This document shows positions 10,301 to 21,939 of a DNA stretch of 64,000 nucleotides, piece after piece. Numbering within the stretch: the stretch's first letter is position 1; the number at the start of each line of letters is the position of its first letter. A model generated the notes under the pieces. It was not told the DNA's origin and ran no database searches. It was given only the letters and a program-made list of their open reading frames with translations. Position numbers and translations under genes: made by a program. This DNA is from Brachionus manjavacas (Eukaryota > Rotifera > Eurotatoria > Ploima > Brachionidae): positions 1 through 64,000 of the forward strand of contig JAHQIY010000004.1 of NCBI GenBank assembly GCA_019054805.1, in the 5' to 3' direction.

Positions 10301-13300
10301 GAAAATTTTCTAATGATAAGAAAGAAATTGAATGAAATAAATACAAAATTCAAAAGTAACTCATCATATTCAATTAATTTTGAACAATTTTTAGAAATGA
10401 TAGGATTAAATGAAATTGATTATTTGAGGGCACTTTCACGTTCTATTAAAAGATCTACAGTCTTTTTAAAAAGATCATCTAATGACATGATGGTTAATCC
10501 ATACAATAAACCCATTTATGTTCGTCACAGAGCAAATATGGACATTCAATTTATTACTGATCCGTATGGTGCTGCAGCTTATGTGTCAGCGTACATGCTC
10601 AAATCAAATGCTTCAATGTCACGACTACTTAAAAATACTGTTGAGGAAGTGGTGCGTGGAAATTTGAGTGTTAAACAACGTTTGTTAAAGGTAGCCAACA
10701 AGTTTAACAATTGTTGTGAAATATCAGCTCAAGAGTGTACATATACATTGTTGAGTATGCCAGTGTCGCGAACATCTCGTGAAACCATTTACGTAAATAC
10801 ATTTCCTTCAAAAGAAAGAAATGTTATACTTAAGGAGGATCGCTATTTGGAAATAATGAATCCTGAATCCAAAAACATATTTCGAGCTGGCATACTTCAG
10901 CATTATGTTAATAGACCTATTGAAATGGAAAGAATGTGTTTGGCCGAATTTGCCACTTACTTTGACTATTTTTCAAGAGAAAGAGCAAAAGATCCAAACG
11001 ATTTGACTCGAGTTGGACGATTTCAAGAAGAAGAAGACGAAAATTTGGACGAAGATGACAACAATTATTATTTTGAAAATGAACAATTGGCAAGAGTTGA
11101 AACGAACACTGGTGAAGACGATGATGTTTCTGACACTGTTGAAATAGCAAGTAATTCAAAATTGATTAAATTGAAAAATAACGATGGATATGTAAAAAAA
11201 GAAACAAGTGTAAAATATTGCGTTACAAAAGATATAATCGAATAAAAGATCCGGAAAATTACTATCGTGTTGAAATAATGTTGTTTCACCCGTGGAGAAA
11301 TGAAAAAAGAAGTTGAAGTAAAAGATACATTTGAAATATTTGAGCTCAACAAGACAATTATAGCTAATAATCGTGCACGCTTTGAATCTGTTGTGGCAGA
11401 AGAGTTTGATAAAGCTATAAATGATTTGGAAACAGAAATACAAGAGCATTATGAACGTATGGTCGAAGATTATGTGGAACGAGTGAATGAAGCAAATGAA
11501 AACCTTGTGACGAATGCAAATGAAGCGAGAAATGAAGAAATTGAAGATGAATTTGGATATCATGCTGTTATTCAAGATGAAATTAGTAATTTGCAAAGTA
11601 TGATTAATGCCGATTGTGATTCGATAATTTTGCCAAAGCGAACAACAAATGATGAATATGCAACATTGATGAAGTCTCTTAATCGTATTCAACACAAGTA
11701 TTTGTCAAATTTTATCGATTGTGTACGATCAACAGAGCCATTTTATCATTTTGTTAGTGGTGGTGCGGGCACTGGTAAGTCTCATCTAATCAAGTCGTTA
11801 TATCAAACGTTTATAAGAATAAATAGTGACAATATCGATGATCCAACTTCTATTACTGTTCTCTTGTCAGCATTTACTGGCAAAGCAGCTTTTAACATTA
11901 AAGGATCAACTTTGCACTCATTGTTCCATTTTCCAATTCATACAAACAATATGGACAGATTGTCAGAAAATTTATTGACAAAAGTGCGAAAGCTATTTAA
12001 AAAAGTAAAATTATTAATAATTGATGAAATATCGATGGTCGGAAGCAATTTATTTTCGAAATTAAATAAGCGTTTAATGCAAATAATGGACAATTCAAAG
12101 CCATTTGGCAATATATCTATTGTTGTTGTTGGTGATTTAAATCAAATATGTCCAGTGCAAGACAGTTGGATATTTGAAAGATCTAGAGGAGAGAGTGGCT
12201 ATTCGATTTTGGCAGGTGATTTGTTGTGGCACAAGTTTGAATTTGTTGAACTCAAGGAAATAATGAGACAACGTGACGATGCAGTGTTTGCTGAAGCTCT
12301 TAATACACTTGGAAACAAAGGTGTTATAGGTTTGAGTGAAGAACAAGTGAGAATGTTTAATTCACGCATTGTTCTCATTGATCAAATACCAAGAGAAGCT
12401 ATTTGTGTTATTCATTCAAATAAAGGAGTGAATGAATACAACGATTACAAGTTGAGATCAATGCCTGGTGATTTAATTGAAAATCGAGCAATTGATTTGG
12501 CTCAAGGCAAAGAGAAAAATTCAAATAAAGCAAAAAACCTAGTGGCAAGTCTTAGAAATGAAATGGACATGAATAAAACATGTGGAATGCCTACATTGTT
12601 GAGATTTAAAGTCAACTGCAAATACATGATGACAACAAATGTGCGAACAGAAGATGGTCTAGTGAATGGTGCAGTTGGGTGTTTGAAACATATTGTTTTT
12701 ACAAAGAAAAAACAGACGTAAAGCCATTGGTTAAACGAGTGTACTTGGAATTTGCAGATAAAGATGTTGGTCATTCAATGAACCAACATCTTTATCTGAA
12801 AACGATCACGAAATGAAAACGATCAACTTAAATGGATGAGAGATGATGCATTGATTCTAAAAGAAACAATAGATCCACATTTGACTGCGTTGGTTTACGA
12901 ACAACAGACAATTAAAAGACCAAAAGCGGGTGGCAATTATCGCGTGGATAGGAGACAATTTACTTTGATTGAATGTGAATCAATGACCATACACAAATCA
13001 CAGGGACAATCGTATACATGTGTTGCTGTGTTCATTGGAGACAGTTTGAAACGATCGTTGTTGTATGTAGCATTGAGTAGAGCAACTAAGCTGACTGGTT
13101 TGTATTTGTATGGCAGTCTTTCGATTGAGAGTGCACGTGTTCAACGATTGTCCAAAGAACAACGAGAAAAAGAATTGCAATTGTTTGAACAAAATGATCC
13201 GGTTCGCATTGAAATGAATAGACTAAGATCGAATGCTAACATGAGAAACCATTACTCTTTTTTGGACTATGGTTTTGAGTTGAAGAGAACAAGTGATTTG

Positions 13301-13341
13301 ACAATAATGTTTCAAAATATTCAATCGTTTAATTCAAACAA
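7314..13341 (+). pseudogene. Helentron RepHel gene, copy H1 (frameshifted, EN truncated)
   Basis: Rolling-circle transposase/helicase in five overlapping frames: 7314-8522 (basic N-terminus, 21-residue repeats), 8455-10176 (CVCC zinc motif, DUF6570-like region, Helitron_like_N with HUH motif PHIHM), 10094-11245 (two-tyrosine motif AYVSAYMLK), 11300-12721 (helicase motifs I-IV: GGAGTGKS, LIIDEISMVG, VVVGDLNQ, EIMRQ), and 12836-13341 (motifs V-VI HKSQGQ and YVALSRA, then the first residues of the endonuclease). Breaks at about 8515, 10131, 11197 and 12715 lie in homopolymers. A foldback insertion at 12755-12798 adds a further frameshift. The endonuclease stops after NIQSFN, where the palindrome loop begins. 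The 7314 start is not ATG; an upstream exon joined at the AG at 7309-7310, or initiation at ATG 7408, is possible. Confidence 0.9.
7986..8237 (+). repeat. Four 63-bp repeats encoding 21-residue STPR-like units (H1)
   Basis: Four almost identical 63-bp units, each encoding RR(L/T)DPQYREEEQLRNTEEHQL. Degenerate units flank them, giving about nine in all. Each has a paired-Arg start, a Tyr-Arg and a Thr-Glu-Glu-His core. The pattern resembles the arginine-rich STPR-type DNA-binding repeats found in front of Helitron_like_N domains in other animals, though the period here is 21 and not 23-24 residues. The same array with the same unit count is at 18751-19002 (minus) and 24037-24288. Confidence 0.85.
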
Positions 13342-16300
13342 TTGAATTTCCCTTTCTAAATTTGAATAAACTCAATTCAACACATTTCGATTGATTAATG
13401 CCCGAATACTCAAACCCTGTGGATGCATTGTGTGCAACTAATTCAAAATTGTCAACAAGTGATTTTTCCTTGCGTATTAAACATATTTGTCCATTTGAAC
13501 AATTTAAATTGATTCCACTTGAATAATAAACAAGGTGATAATTGTCAAATAATAATTTTGCTTCATTTTGTCTAAAATTTTTTCTATTGTGACATTCACT
13601 TAGAAAAATAACATCAGCTTGCTTATATCCATAATCATATTTGACATTTTCTTTGTTTGAATTAAACGATTGAATATTTTGAAACATTATTGTCAAATCA
13701 CTTGTTCTCTTCAACTCAAAACCAAAGTCCAAAAAGAGTAATGGTTTCTCATGTTAGCATTCGATCTTAGTCTATTCATTTCAATGCGAACCGGATCATT
13801 TTGTTCAAACAATTGCAATTCTTTTTCTCGTTGTTCTTTGGACAATCGTTGAACACGTGCACTCTCAATCGAAAGACTGCCATACAAATACAAACCAGTC
13901 AGCTTAGTTGCTCTACTCAATGCTACATACAACAACGATCGTTTCAAACTGTCTCCAATGAACACAGCAACACATGTATACGATTGTCCCTGTGATTTGT
14001 GTATGGTCATTGATTCACATTCAATCAAAGTAAATTGTCTCCTATCCACGCGATAATTGCCACCCGCTTTTGGTCTTTTAATTGTCTGTTGTTCGTAAAC
14101 CAACGCAGTCAAATGTGGATCTATTGTTTCTTTTAGAATCAATGCATCATCTCTCATCCATTTAAGTTGATCGTTTTCATTTCGTGATCGTTTTCAGATA
14201 AAGATGTTGGTTCATTGAATGACCAACATCTTTATCTGCAAATTCCAAGTACACTCGTTTAACCAATGGCTTTACGTCTGTTTTTTTCTTTGTAAAAACA
14301 ATATGTTTCAAACACCCAACTGCACCATTCACTAGACCATCTTCTGTTCGCACATTTGTTGTCATCATGTATTTGCAGTTGACTTTAAATCTCAACAATG
14401 TAGGCATTCCACATGTTTTATTCATGTCCATTTCATTTCTAAGACTTGCCACTAGGTTTTTGCTTTATTTGAATTTTCTCTTTGCCTTGAGCCAAATCAA
14501 TTGCTCGATTTTCAATTAAATCACCAGGCATTGATCTCAACTTGTAATCGTTGTATTCATTCACTCCTTTATTTGAATGAATAACACAAATAGCTTCTCT
14601 TGGTATTTGATCAATGAGAACAATGCGTGAATTAAACATTCTCACTTGTTCTTCACTCAAACCTATAACACCTTTGTTTCCAAGTGTATTAAGAGCTTCA
14701 GCAAACACTGCATCGTCACGTTGTCTCATTATTTCCTTGAGTTCAACAAATTCAAACTTGTGCCACAACAAATCACCTGCCAAAATCGAATAGCCACTCT
14801 CTCCTCTAGATCTTTCAAATATCCAACTGTCTTGCACTGGACATATTTGATTTAAATCACCAACAACAACAATAGATATATTGCCAAATGGCTTTGAATT
14901 GTCCATTATTTGCATTAAACGCTTATTTAATTTCGAAAATAAATTGCTTCCGACCATCGATATTTCATCAATTATTAATAATTTTACTTTTTTAAATAGC
15001 TTTCGCACTTTTGTCAATAAATTTTCTGACAATCTGTCCATATTGTTTGTATGAATTGGAAAATGGAACAATGAGTGCAAAGTTGATCCTTTAATGTTAA
15101 AAGCTGCTTTGCCAGTAAATGCTGACAAGAGAACAGTAATAGAAGTTGGATCATCGATATTGTCACTATTTATTCTTATAAACGTTTGATATAACGACTT
15201 GATTAGATGAGACTTACCAGTGCCCGCACCACCACTAACAAAATGATAAAATGGCTCTGTTGATCGTACACAATCGATAAAATTTGACAAATACTTGTGT
15301 TGAATACGATTAAGAGACTTCATCAATGTTGCATATTCATCATTTGTTGTTCGCTTTGGCAAAATTATCGAATCACAATCGGCATTAATCATACTTTGCA
15401 AATTACTAATTTCATCTTGAATAACAGCATGATATCCAAATTCATCTTCAATTTCTTCATTTCTCGCTTCATTTGCATTCGTCACAAGGTTTTCATTTGC
15501 TTCATTCACTCGTTCCACATAATCTTCGACCATACGTTCATAATGCTCTTGTATTTCTGTTTCCAAATCATTTATAGCTTTATCAAACTCTTCTGCCACA
15601 ACAGATTCAAAGCGTGCACGATTATTAGCTATAATTGTCTTGTTGAGCTCAAATATTTCAAATGTATCTTTTACTTCAACTTCTTTTTTCATTTCTCCAC
15701 GGGTGAAACAACATTATTTCAACACGATAGTAATTTTCCGGATCTTTTATTCGATTATATCTTTTGTAACGCAATATTTTACACTTGTTTCTTTTTTACA
15801 TATCCATCGTTATTTTTCAATTTAATCAATTTTGAATTACTTGCTATTTCAACAGTGTCAGAAACATCATCGTCTTCACCAGTGTTCGTTTCAACTCTTG
15901 CCAATTGTTCATTTTCAAAATAATAATTGTTGTCATCTTCGTCCAAATTTTCGTCTTCTTCTTCTTGAAATCGTCCAACTCGAGTCAAATCGTTTGGATC
16001 TTTTGCTCTTTCTCTTGAAAAATAGTCAAAGTAAGTGGCAAATTCGGCCAAACACATTCTTTCCATTTCAATAGGTCTATTAACATAATGCTGAAGTATG
16101 CCAGCTCGAAATATGTTTTTGGATTCAGGATTCATTATTTCCAAATAGCGATCCTCCTTAAGTATAACATTTCTTTCTTTTGAAGGAAATGTATTTACGT
16201 AAATGGTTTCACGAGATGTTCGCGACACTGGCATACTCAACAATGTATATGTACACTCTTGAGCTGATATTTCACAACAATTGTTAAACTTGTTGGCTAC

Positions 16301-19300
16301 CTTTAACAAACGTTGTTTAACACTCAAATTTCCACGCACCACTTCCTCAACAGTATTTTTAAGTAGTCGTGACATTGAAGCATTTGATTTGAGCATGTAC
16401 GCTGACACATAAGCTGCAGCACCATACGGATCAGTAATAAATTGAATGTCCATATTTGCTCTGTGACGAACATAAATGGGTTTATTGTATGGATTAACCA
16501 TCATGTCATTAGATGATCTTTTAAAAGACTGTAGATCTTTTAATAGCACGTGAAAGTGCCCTCAAATAATCAATTTCATTTAATCCTATCATTTCTAAAA
16601 ATTGTTCAAAATTAATTGAATATGATGAGTTACTTTTGAATTTTGTATTTATTTCATTCAATTTCTTTCTTATCATTAGAAAATTTTCGTAAGCCTTGTG
16701 AAAATCGTTATCATCTTTTTTCAAAGGCTCTAATATTGTTGTTTTGTCCAGAATGGGCCATGGAAATCCATACTTGCACAAAATGTTACCATGATCATCG
16801 GTAATTTTACAGTTACTTTTGTGCACATGAACTTGATACTTCAAAGGTACCTCTTGCAAAATACAACTACGATTCTCATAATCGTCTTCCTCAATCATAT
16901 TGTTTGCTGGACGCTTTGACGTTATGTATTTATCAATAAATTCGGCACAATTTTTGACCAATTCACTTTTGTCTTGCAAATCTTCATCATATTTTAGAGC
17001 ATCTATATTCCATGTTATCATATGAATGTGAGGACTTCCACGATTTTGAAATTCCACACGCCAAAAGTAATCAAACACAGGATTTTCTTTAAAGGGTCCA
17101 TTCAAATTGAAAATGTATTTGAGCAATTCGCCCATTCTATTTTCAAAATATCTTGCCACAGTGATTGGATCACGACTTACCATTTCAATACGCTTGTCTC
17201 TTGTTATGTTAGTCAATTCATCATCTGAAAGATATTTATTGTCGAGCGTTTTCGACAATACTTGAATCAATTCATTCCAATCTATTTCTGCCGGACTCAA
17301 TGTAATAAAAAACGACGGACAGCCCAATTGACGAATCATTGCATTTATTTCCATTTTTCCACTCCCAATACTGTGGACTTGATCTTATTGTACGCAAAAA
17401 CATTTGTGCTTCATTTCGAACTATTAAATCATTTATTTTTTGTTTATTTAGAGCATCACGTGCGGTCAGCGATTCAATTTCTTGGGTTTTTCTCAAGCAT
17501 GTGTCTATGGCTGCATTTAGTTTTTTGCTCACCAATTTCTTGTACGAATAAAACAATTTATTTATGTCATTGGCACAACGTCTGTCAAATCGACGAAATT
17601 CCGACTTGCATCTCATTCCGTATTTGATTTGTAATTTTGGTTGAAACTTTTCACCACCATATATTTTAATAAATGTCAACTCTTCAGCATCTTTATCTGA
17701 AAGAATTGATCTTGGCTGAATACCTTCGCCTGGCGCTATTGTCTTTACCAAATCGTTGTTGTCAAACAAAAGAGTAGGTTGTGCATTTTGAAATTGTTCA
17801 ACATAATCAGCGTCTTCATTTCTTTTTTCTAACCCTTGTAAATTTGGATAAAGTCTTTTTAAATTACCCGAAGCCAATAATCTATCTTCATTATTTACAA
17901 TGAAATCTTCAGTCAAATCCACATTGTCAAAATCTTTATGTTTCTCGAACCATTCCGTTGATAATTTTATGTTATTCTCTTTGAAAAGGGGCCTATTAAG
18001 CAAATATCTAATTGCTTTTAAAATTAAATATGGTCGTATTGAATCGAACATATAAGGTTTTGTATAGTCCATTCTCCTTTTTAATACCAACTGAATTGTT
18101 TCGGATTGTTCAAATGAACGCGGAAGAATTTCCAATGTTTTTTCTGTATCAATTGGTACATTTACTACATTACCAGATATTTTTTGTTGATGATCCCAAT
18201 TAACCAATTCTTTGATACGCATAAATGGAAGTCTTGGCGAACACAAGCGTTCTTCAACTTCATTTAAATGTTTTAATTCGTCTGGAACAACTGGGAATTG
18301 TAATCCATTTGACAATGCGAGATTTGGTATTTTGTTTTCTCTCACATATTTAGAACAAGTAACACAAATCCAATTAAAACCACATTCCGATTTTATATCT
18401 ACATTAAATATTTGATTGAACAAACTGTTATTTCTACTAAGTGTGAACTTATTTACTGTTCTCTTAAAAAAAAGACCACCACAACAAACACAAGCAAACG
18501 ACGGACCATTTTGAATTCCTTCTTCATAAACATCTATCAAAAATTTAATATTTGATCTTTGATTTCGTTTACTAATTGAATTTCTAGCTTGTTCTTCAAT
18601 CCTAAAAGTTTCATTTGATCTTCTATTTCTGTGTTGTTCGGTATTTGACAATTGTTCTTGCATTCTGTATTCAATATTTTTTCTTCTTAATGCATGCTCG
18701 ATTGTGTTTGTTATTTGTTCATCGTTTCGATATATGGAATTACTTCTTCTTAATTGATGTTCTTCAGTGTTTCTTAGCTGTTCTTCTTCTCTGTATTGTG
18801 GATCGAGTCTTCTTAGTTGATGTTCTTCAGTGTTTCTTAGCTGTTCTTCTTCTCTGTATTGTGGATCGAGTCTTCTTAGTTGATGTTCTTCAGTGTTTCT
18901 TAGCTGTTCTTCTTCTCTGTATTGTGGATCGAGTCTTCTTAGTTGATGTTCTTCAGTGTTTCTTAGCTGTTCTTCTTCTCTGTATTGTGGATCTGTTCTT
19001 CTCATTTGATGTTCTTGAGTGTTTCTTGATTTCTCAAAATTTCTATATGCTTGATCTTGTCTTCGTAATCTATGCTCTTGACTATTTCTGATTTGTTCAT
19101 TGATCCTATATTCGACATCGTTAATTCTTTTATTTTTTTAAGAAAAGTGTTTTTTAATTGTTCGTATTGTTTTTCGTACAAATCTTCACGTTTAACTTGT
19201 TTACTTATTTTTTGTATTGATTTTTCGACATTTCTATAATTTTCATCTTCTCTTTTCTTTCTCATCCATTCTCTCTTGTATTCTTTTCGTTTATCATGCT

Positions 19301-19673
19301 GTGATATATTTTCTGGAGTTTGACTAATTTCTTGCAATCCAAACTCCCTATCAGATTCTATGATTTTCATTTCAACACTTGTTTTTTGGATAGAAAATGA
19401 CATTTTTTCATCCTCTAATGATTGAAAACTCATATGAGAATCATGTCTTTGTTTTCTATTTGCTTGCGCACTAGCTGAATTATCCGGAATAACCGGCCTT
19501 ACAACATTGACACGTCGAATTTGATTTTGGGATCTTCTATTCAATTTGTAAAATAAAAGGTAACATTGATTTGTACTCATATCAATTGTTTGTTTAAATT
19601 GATTTAGGCTCGGAAAAACTTTAATATTTTCGTCGTCAAAATAATGCCAATTATTAGATTTTGAACGAACCAA
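13342..19673 (-). pseudogene. Helentron RepHel gene, copy H2 (inverted, frameshifted)
   Basis: Minus-strand RepHel in pieces: 19002-19673 (N-terminus), 17272-19005 (repeats, zinc motif, DUF6570-like and first part of Helitron_like_N), 16521-17354 (HUH motif), 15779-16549 (two-tyrosine motif), 14439-15692 (helicase motifs I-IV), 14177-14452, 13711-14157 (motifs V-VI) and 13334-13732 (first third of the endonuclease, to about KFRKGNS). Frame breaks near 19135, 17353, 16527, 15790 and 14465 coincide with A or T runs whose length differs from H1 and H3. The foldback insertion shared with H1 and H3 is at 14195-14238. The C-terminal endonuclease residues (GDFN, SDH) are missing because the inversion junction cuts them off. 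It has the best zinc-motif reading of the three copies (GGLFFKRT in frame). Confidence 0.9.
18751..19002 (-). repeat. 21-residue repeat array, H2 copy
   Basis: Inverted counterpart of the 7986-8237 array with the same four near-identical 63-bp units. The antisense strand of such repeats also reads as a long hydrophobic frame (plus 18615-19091), which is a shadow and not a gene. Confidence 0.8.
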
Positions 19674-19843
19674 TGCTTTGAAAAATAATAATTAATTAAG
19701 TTTTTAAAATATTTAAATTAAAAATAGGTCAAAATAAAAGATCCAATTAAAAGAATTTTATTTAATTTGACTAATTACAAAAAAATATGAATTAAAATTA
19801 ATAAGCTAACCCTATACTTCTATTAAGCCGAAATCCCTAAACC

Positions 19844-19984
19844 GGGGCTTCGCCCCAGACCCCATTAAGACTTCAATTTTGTTAAAATAAAATCAAGCCT
19901 AAAATAAACCCTAATTTGTCAAAGCTCAAGACGTCTGGCGACGTCTCTCGCTTAGCCAAACTATGGTTTATTTTAGGCTTGATC
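19844..19984. repeat. P3 hairpin plus GC-rich stem-loop (inverted)
   Basis: Inverted counterpart of 7004-7144: GC stem-loop ggggcttcgcccc at 19844-19856 and P hairpin at 19892-19984. It lies between H2 and U5 and keeps the same order relative to both genes. Confidence 0.75.
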
Positions 19985-20063
19985 TAATTAAACAGGAATT
20001 ATTTTTTTTTAAATTGTTTTAATTGGAATATTTTCTTTTACTGATATTGTTAAAAGCTTACTT

Positions 20064-21099
20064 ACAAGTATAATGTCCCGAGTTTGATGCGTCTCCAAGA
20101 TGAAAACAAATTGATGTTAGCTCATAAATTCTGTCATTTAAATTTGAAACTTTATATTTGCTCAAGTTTAATTCTTCTTGAAAATCAATAGAATTTGACA
20201 ATTTTCTAACAGTCCCAAAATTATCTATCTTTTTTTTTTAAATAGAAATTTGATAAAAATTTGGAAAAAAAATTTGTATAAAATTAAATTACTCTAAATC
20301 TTTTGAGCATTATAATCAAATTGTCCTTCATTGCATTTAATTTTGAACTTGAAGTAAAGGTTTGATTTGAATTGCACTGATTGCAAAACGTATCCTCAAT
20401 CAATTCATCACGAATAAATATTTCCAAACAATCGTTTATTGATTTACAATTCGAATCCATTGGCAATTGTAAGCAAAGATTTGTAGAAGTGATTTGTTTT
20501 TGATGCATTGAATTTTTGCCACATTTCATTTTCTGCATTGTTTCGAATATAAAGCTTTGACTCATTAGATTATGAGTAAACTTGAAATTTTCAAAGACAT
20601 CTTCTAAACGATCGGTTGATCTAAGTCCTCGTTTTCCAATCTCAATCTCAATTACACATTCATCTATGTAACCCATGAATTGTATGAGAAATTCATGAGC
20701 ATCGTGCTGATTAAATTGTGTAAAAGTCTCACTTAATTTCGACTCGTACAATTGATCGAAAAAATTTTGATACAAATTTTTAAATTCTTTTTGTTTCAGT
20801 CTTTTTGTTAAATTCAAACCTTCGTACACAAAATTAACATATGTATCAACCAAATTGTACTCGTCTTGATCATAGGCAAATTGATGTTGGTATTTGTGTT
20901 CAATAACATTTTTTAATACCATGTCGAATGAATTAATGCATTGAACTATTGAACCGACAAAACAAGTGTTAATTAAATTTGGAATTCCTTTGCCAACAAA
21001 GGAAGAATTTCGATCGTAGTCAAAGTTTGTCAATAGTAAATTGTTTCTAAACAATTGATTGATCGAATTAATTTTGCTTCTTGTTAATTGTCTGCTCAT
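20064..21099 (-). CDS. Ubiquitin-specific protease-like, C-truncated (U5)
   Basis: Same protein as U3 and U4: exon 1 20293-21099, exon 2 20064-20228, in-phase GT-AG intron between them. Cysteine, QHDAHEF and histidine boxes are intact. The conserved donor after GHYTC again has no partner exon. It is the right-arm counterpart of U4 in the 16-kb palindrome; the two translations are the same over exon 1, so duplication is recent. As in the other copies, the sequence after the His box (normally ~30 residues with W..FDD) is absent. Confidence 0.85.
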
Positions 21100-21243
21100 T
21101 TTCGTTGGTTAAAATAATTTTTCAATAGGATTTTTTTGATTTCTAAATATCTAAAATGAAAAAAATTTATTTAAAAATTAAAATATAAAAAATTAAAACA
21201 AAACTAAAAGAAAAAAGACATATTCAAGGGCTAAGGTTTAATA

Positions 21244-21567
21244 TTAGGCATATTCAACATTGCCTTTTGAATAATTGCCATATTTTACTTTGCTAAAATA
21301 AAAGTAAATCAAATAAATGGTAATAGTTACAAGAAATAAAATTCCAAAAAATATTAAAATTGTTGAAAAAAAATTTCTTATCAGATCATAAATATTTCCA
21401 ATTTTGTTTGCAAACCATTGCACAATTTTTCCCATTGAATTGGTTTCGATCAAATTTCCATTTACGTCCAATTTTGAAAGCTCTTTTGGCGAGTCCATTA
21501 CAATAAATGGCGAATTAAAAAATAACGATTCATCTTCCAAAATATGTATGTTCTCAATAAAGTCCGT
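21244..21567 (-). CDS. Env-like C-terminal anchor, intact copy T5
   Basis: Same open frame as T3, with the hydrophobic anchor and polar tail intact. It follows X5 in frame after a TGA at 21568-21570. The T-run that is short in T4 has the T3 length here, so T3 and T5 support the intact reading. Right-arm counterpart of T4. Confidence 0.5.
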   Translation of the reverse strand, partial: TDFIENIHILEDESLFFNSPFIVMDSPKELSKLDVNGNLIETNSMGKIVQWFANKIGNIYDLIRNFFSTILIFFGILFLVTITIYLIYFYFSKVKYGNYSKGNVEYA

Positions 21568-21933
21568 TCAGTTCAACAAGTACGCGTGATGATCGTATAA
21601 ATTTTTTAAATCGCCTGTTTTCAATTTAAAATCAGTAGAATGGTGAGTTAAATTTGAAATGCGAATAGTATTCTGTGACAATCTTTCCACTAGAACTGCT
21701 TTTTTATTTGACATTCTTAACATTATTGATTGATCACATTCGACAGTTTTTTTTGAATATTGGGTTATTATGTTATTTGGCCGTATGTAACCTGGTCTGA
21801 AGTTTTTGAATTTTGAATACGATATTCAATTGGCAAATGTTTGGTGCATTCTTTTGAATTAACTTTATTTTTGATTCGAATTTTGTCGATTTTCGAACAA
21901 AGTGGTATAAATACTTGGCCATTGTTTATGAAA
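21568..21933 (-). pseudogene. Env-like ectodomain fragment, copy X5
   Basis: Third X copy. One A-run is a base shorter than in X3 (around 21803), which shifts the frame after NSK. The 5' edge here reads NNGQVFIPLC and then on to CTKHLPIEY, a spacing of cysteines like that of retroelement env-like proteins. Its upstream end is joined directly to U6 on the other strand at about 21934-21940, so any true N-terminus is missing. Confidence 0.4.
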
Positions 21934-21939
21934 ATGAAA

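Larger units (their letters stand above)
5362..21632. repeat. 16-kb near-perfect palindrome (arms ~7,980 bp)
   Basis: Left arm 5362-13341 (T4, U4, P2, H1) and right arm 13653-21632 (H2, P3, U5, T5) are inverted copies differing by rare substitutions and homopolymer indels. The loop 13342-13652 is 311 bp of Helentron endonuclease sequence present only on the right side. Outer breakpoints fall just beyond attttaaattg, where left and right sequences part. Differences between arms (for example T at 10441 against its counterpart in H2) argue against one molecule read twice, but do not exclude an assembly join. Confidence 0.9.

Noticed and set aside
11156-11695. Minus ORF rich in Phe, Ile and Cys overlapping the helicase
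   Set aside because: Antisense shadow of the acidic linker and helicase start; codons and composition follow the real gene on the other strand.
21841-21939. N-terminal extension of U6
   Set aside because: It is antisense sequence of the X5 fragment joined by the inversion; none of the other USP copies has it.
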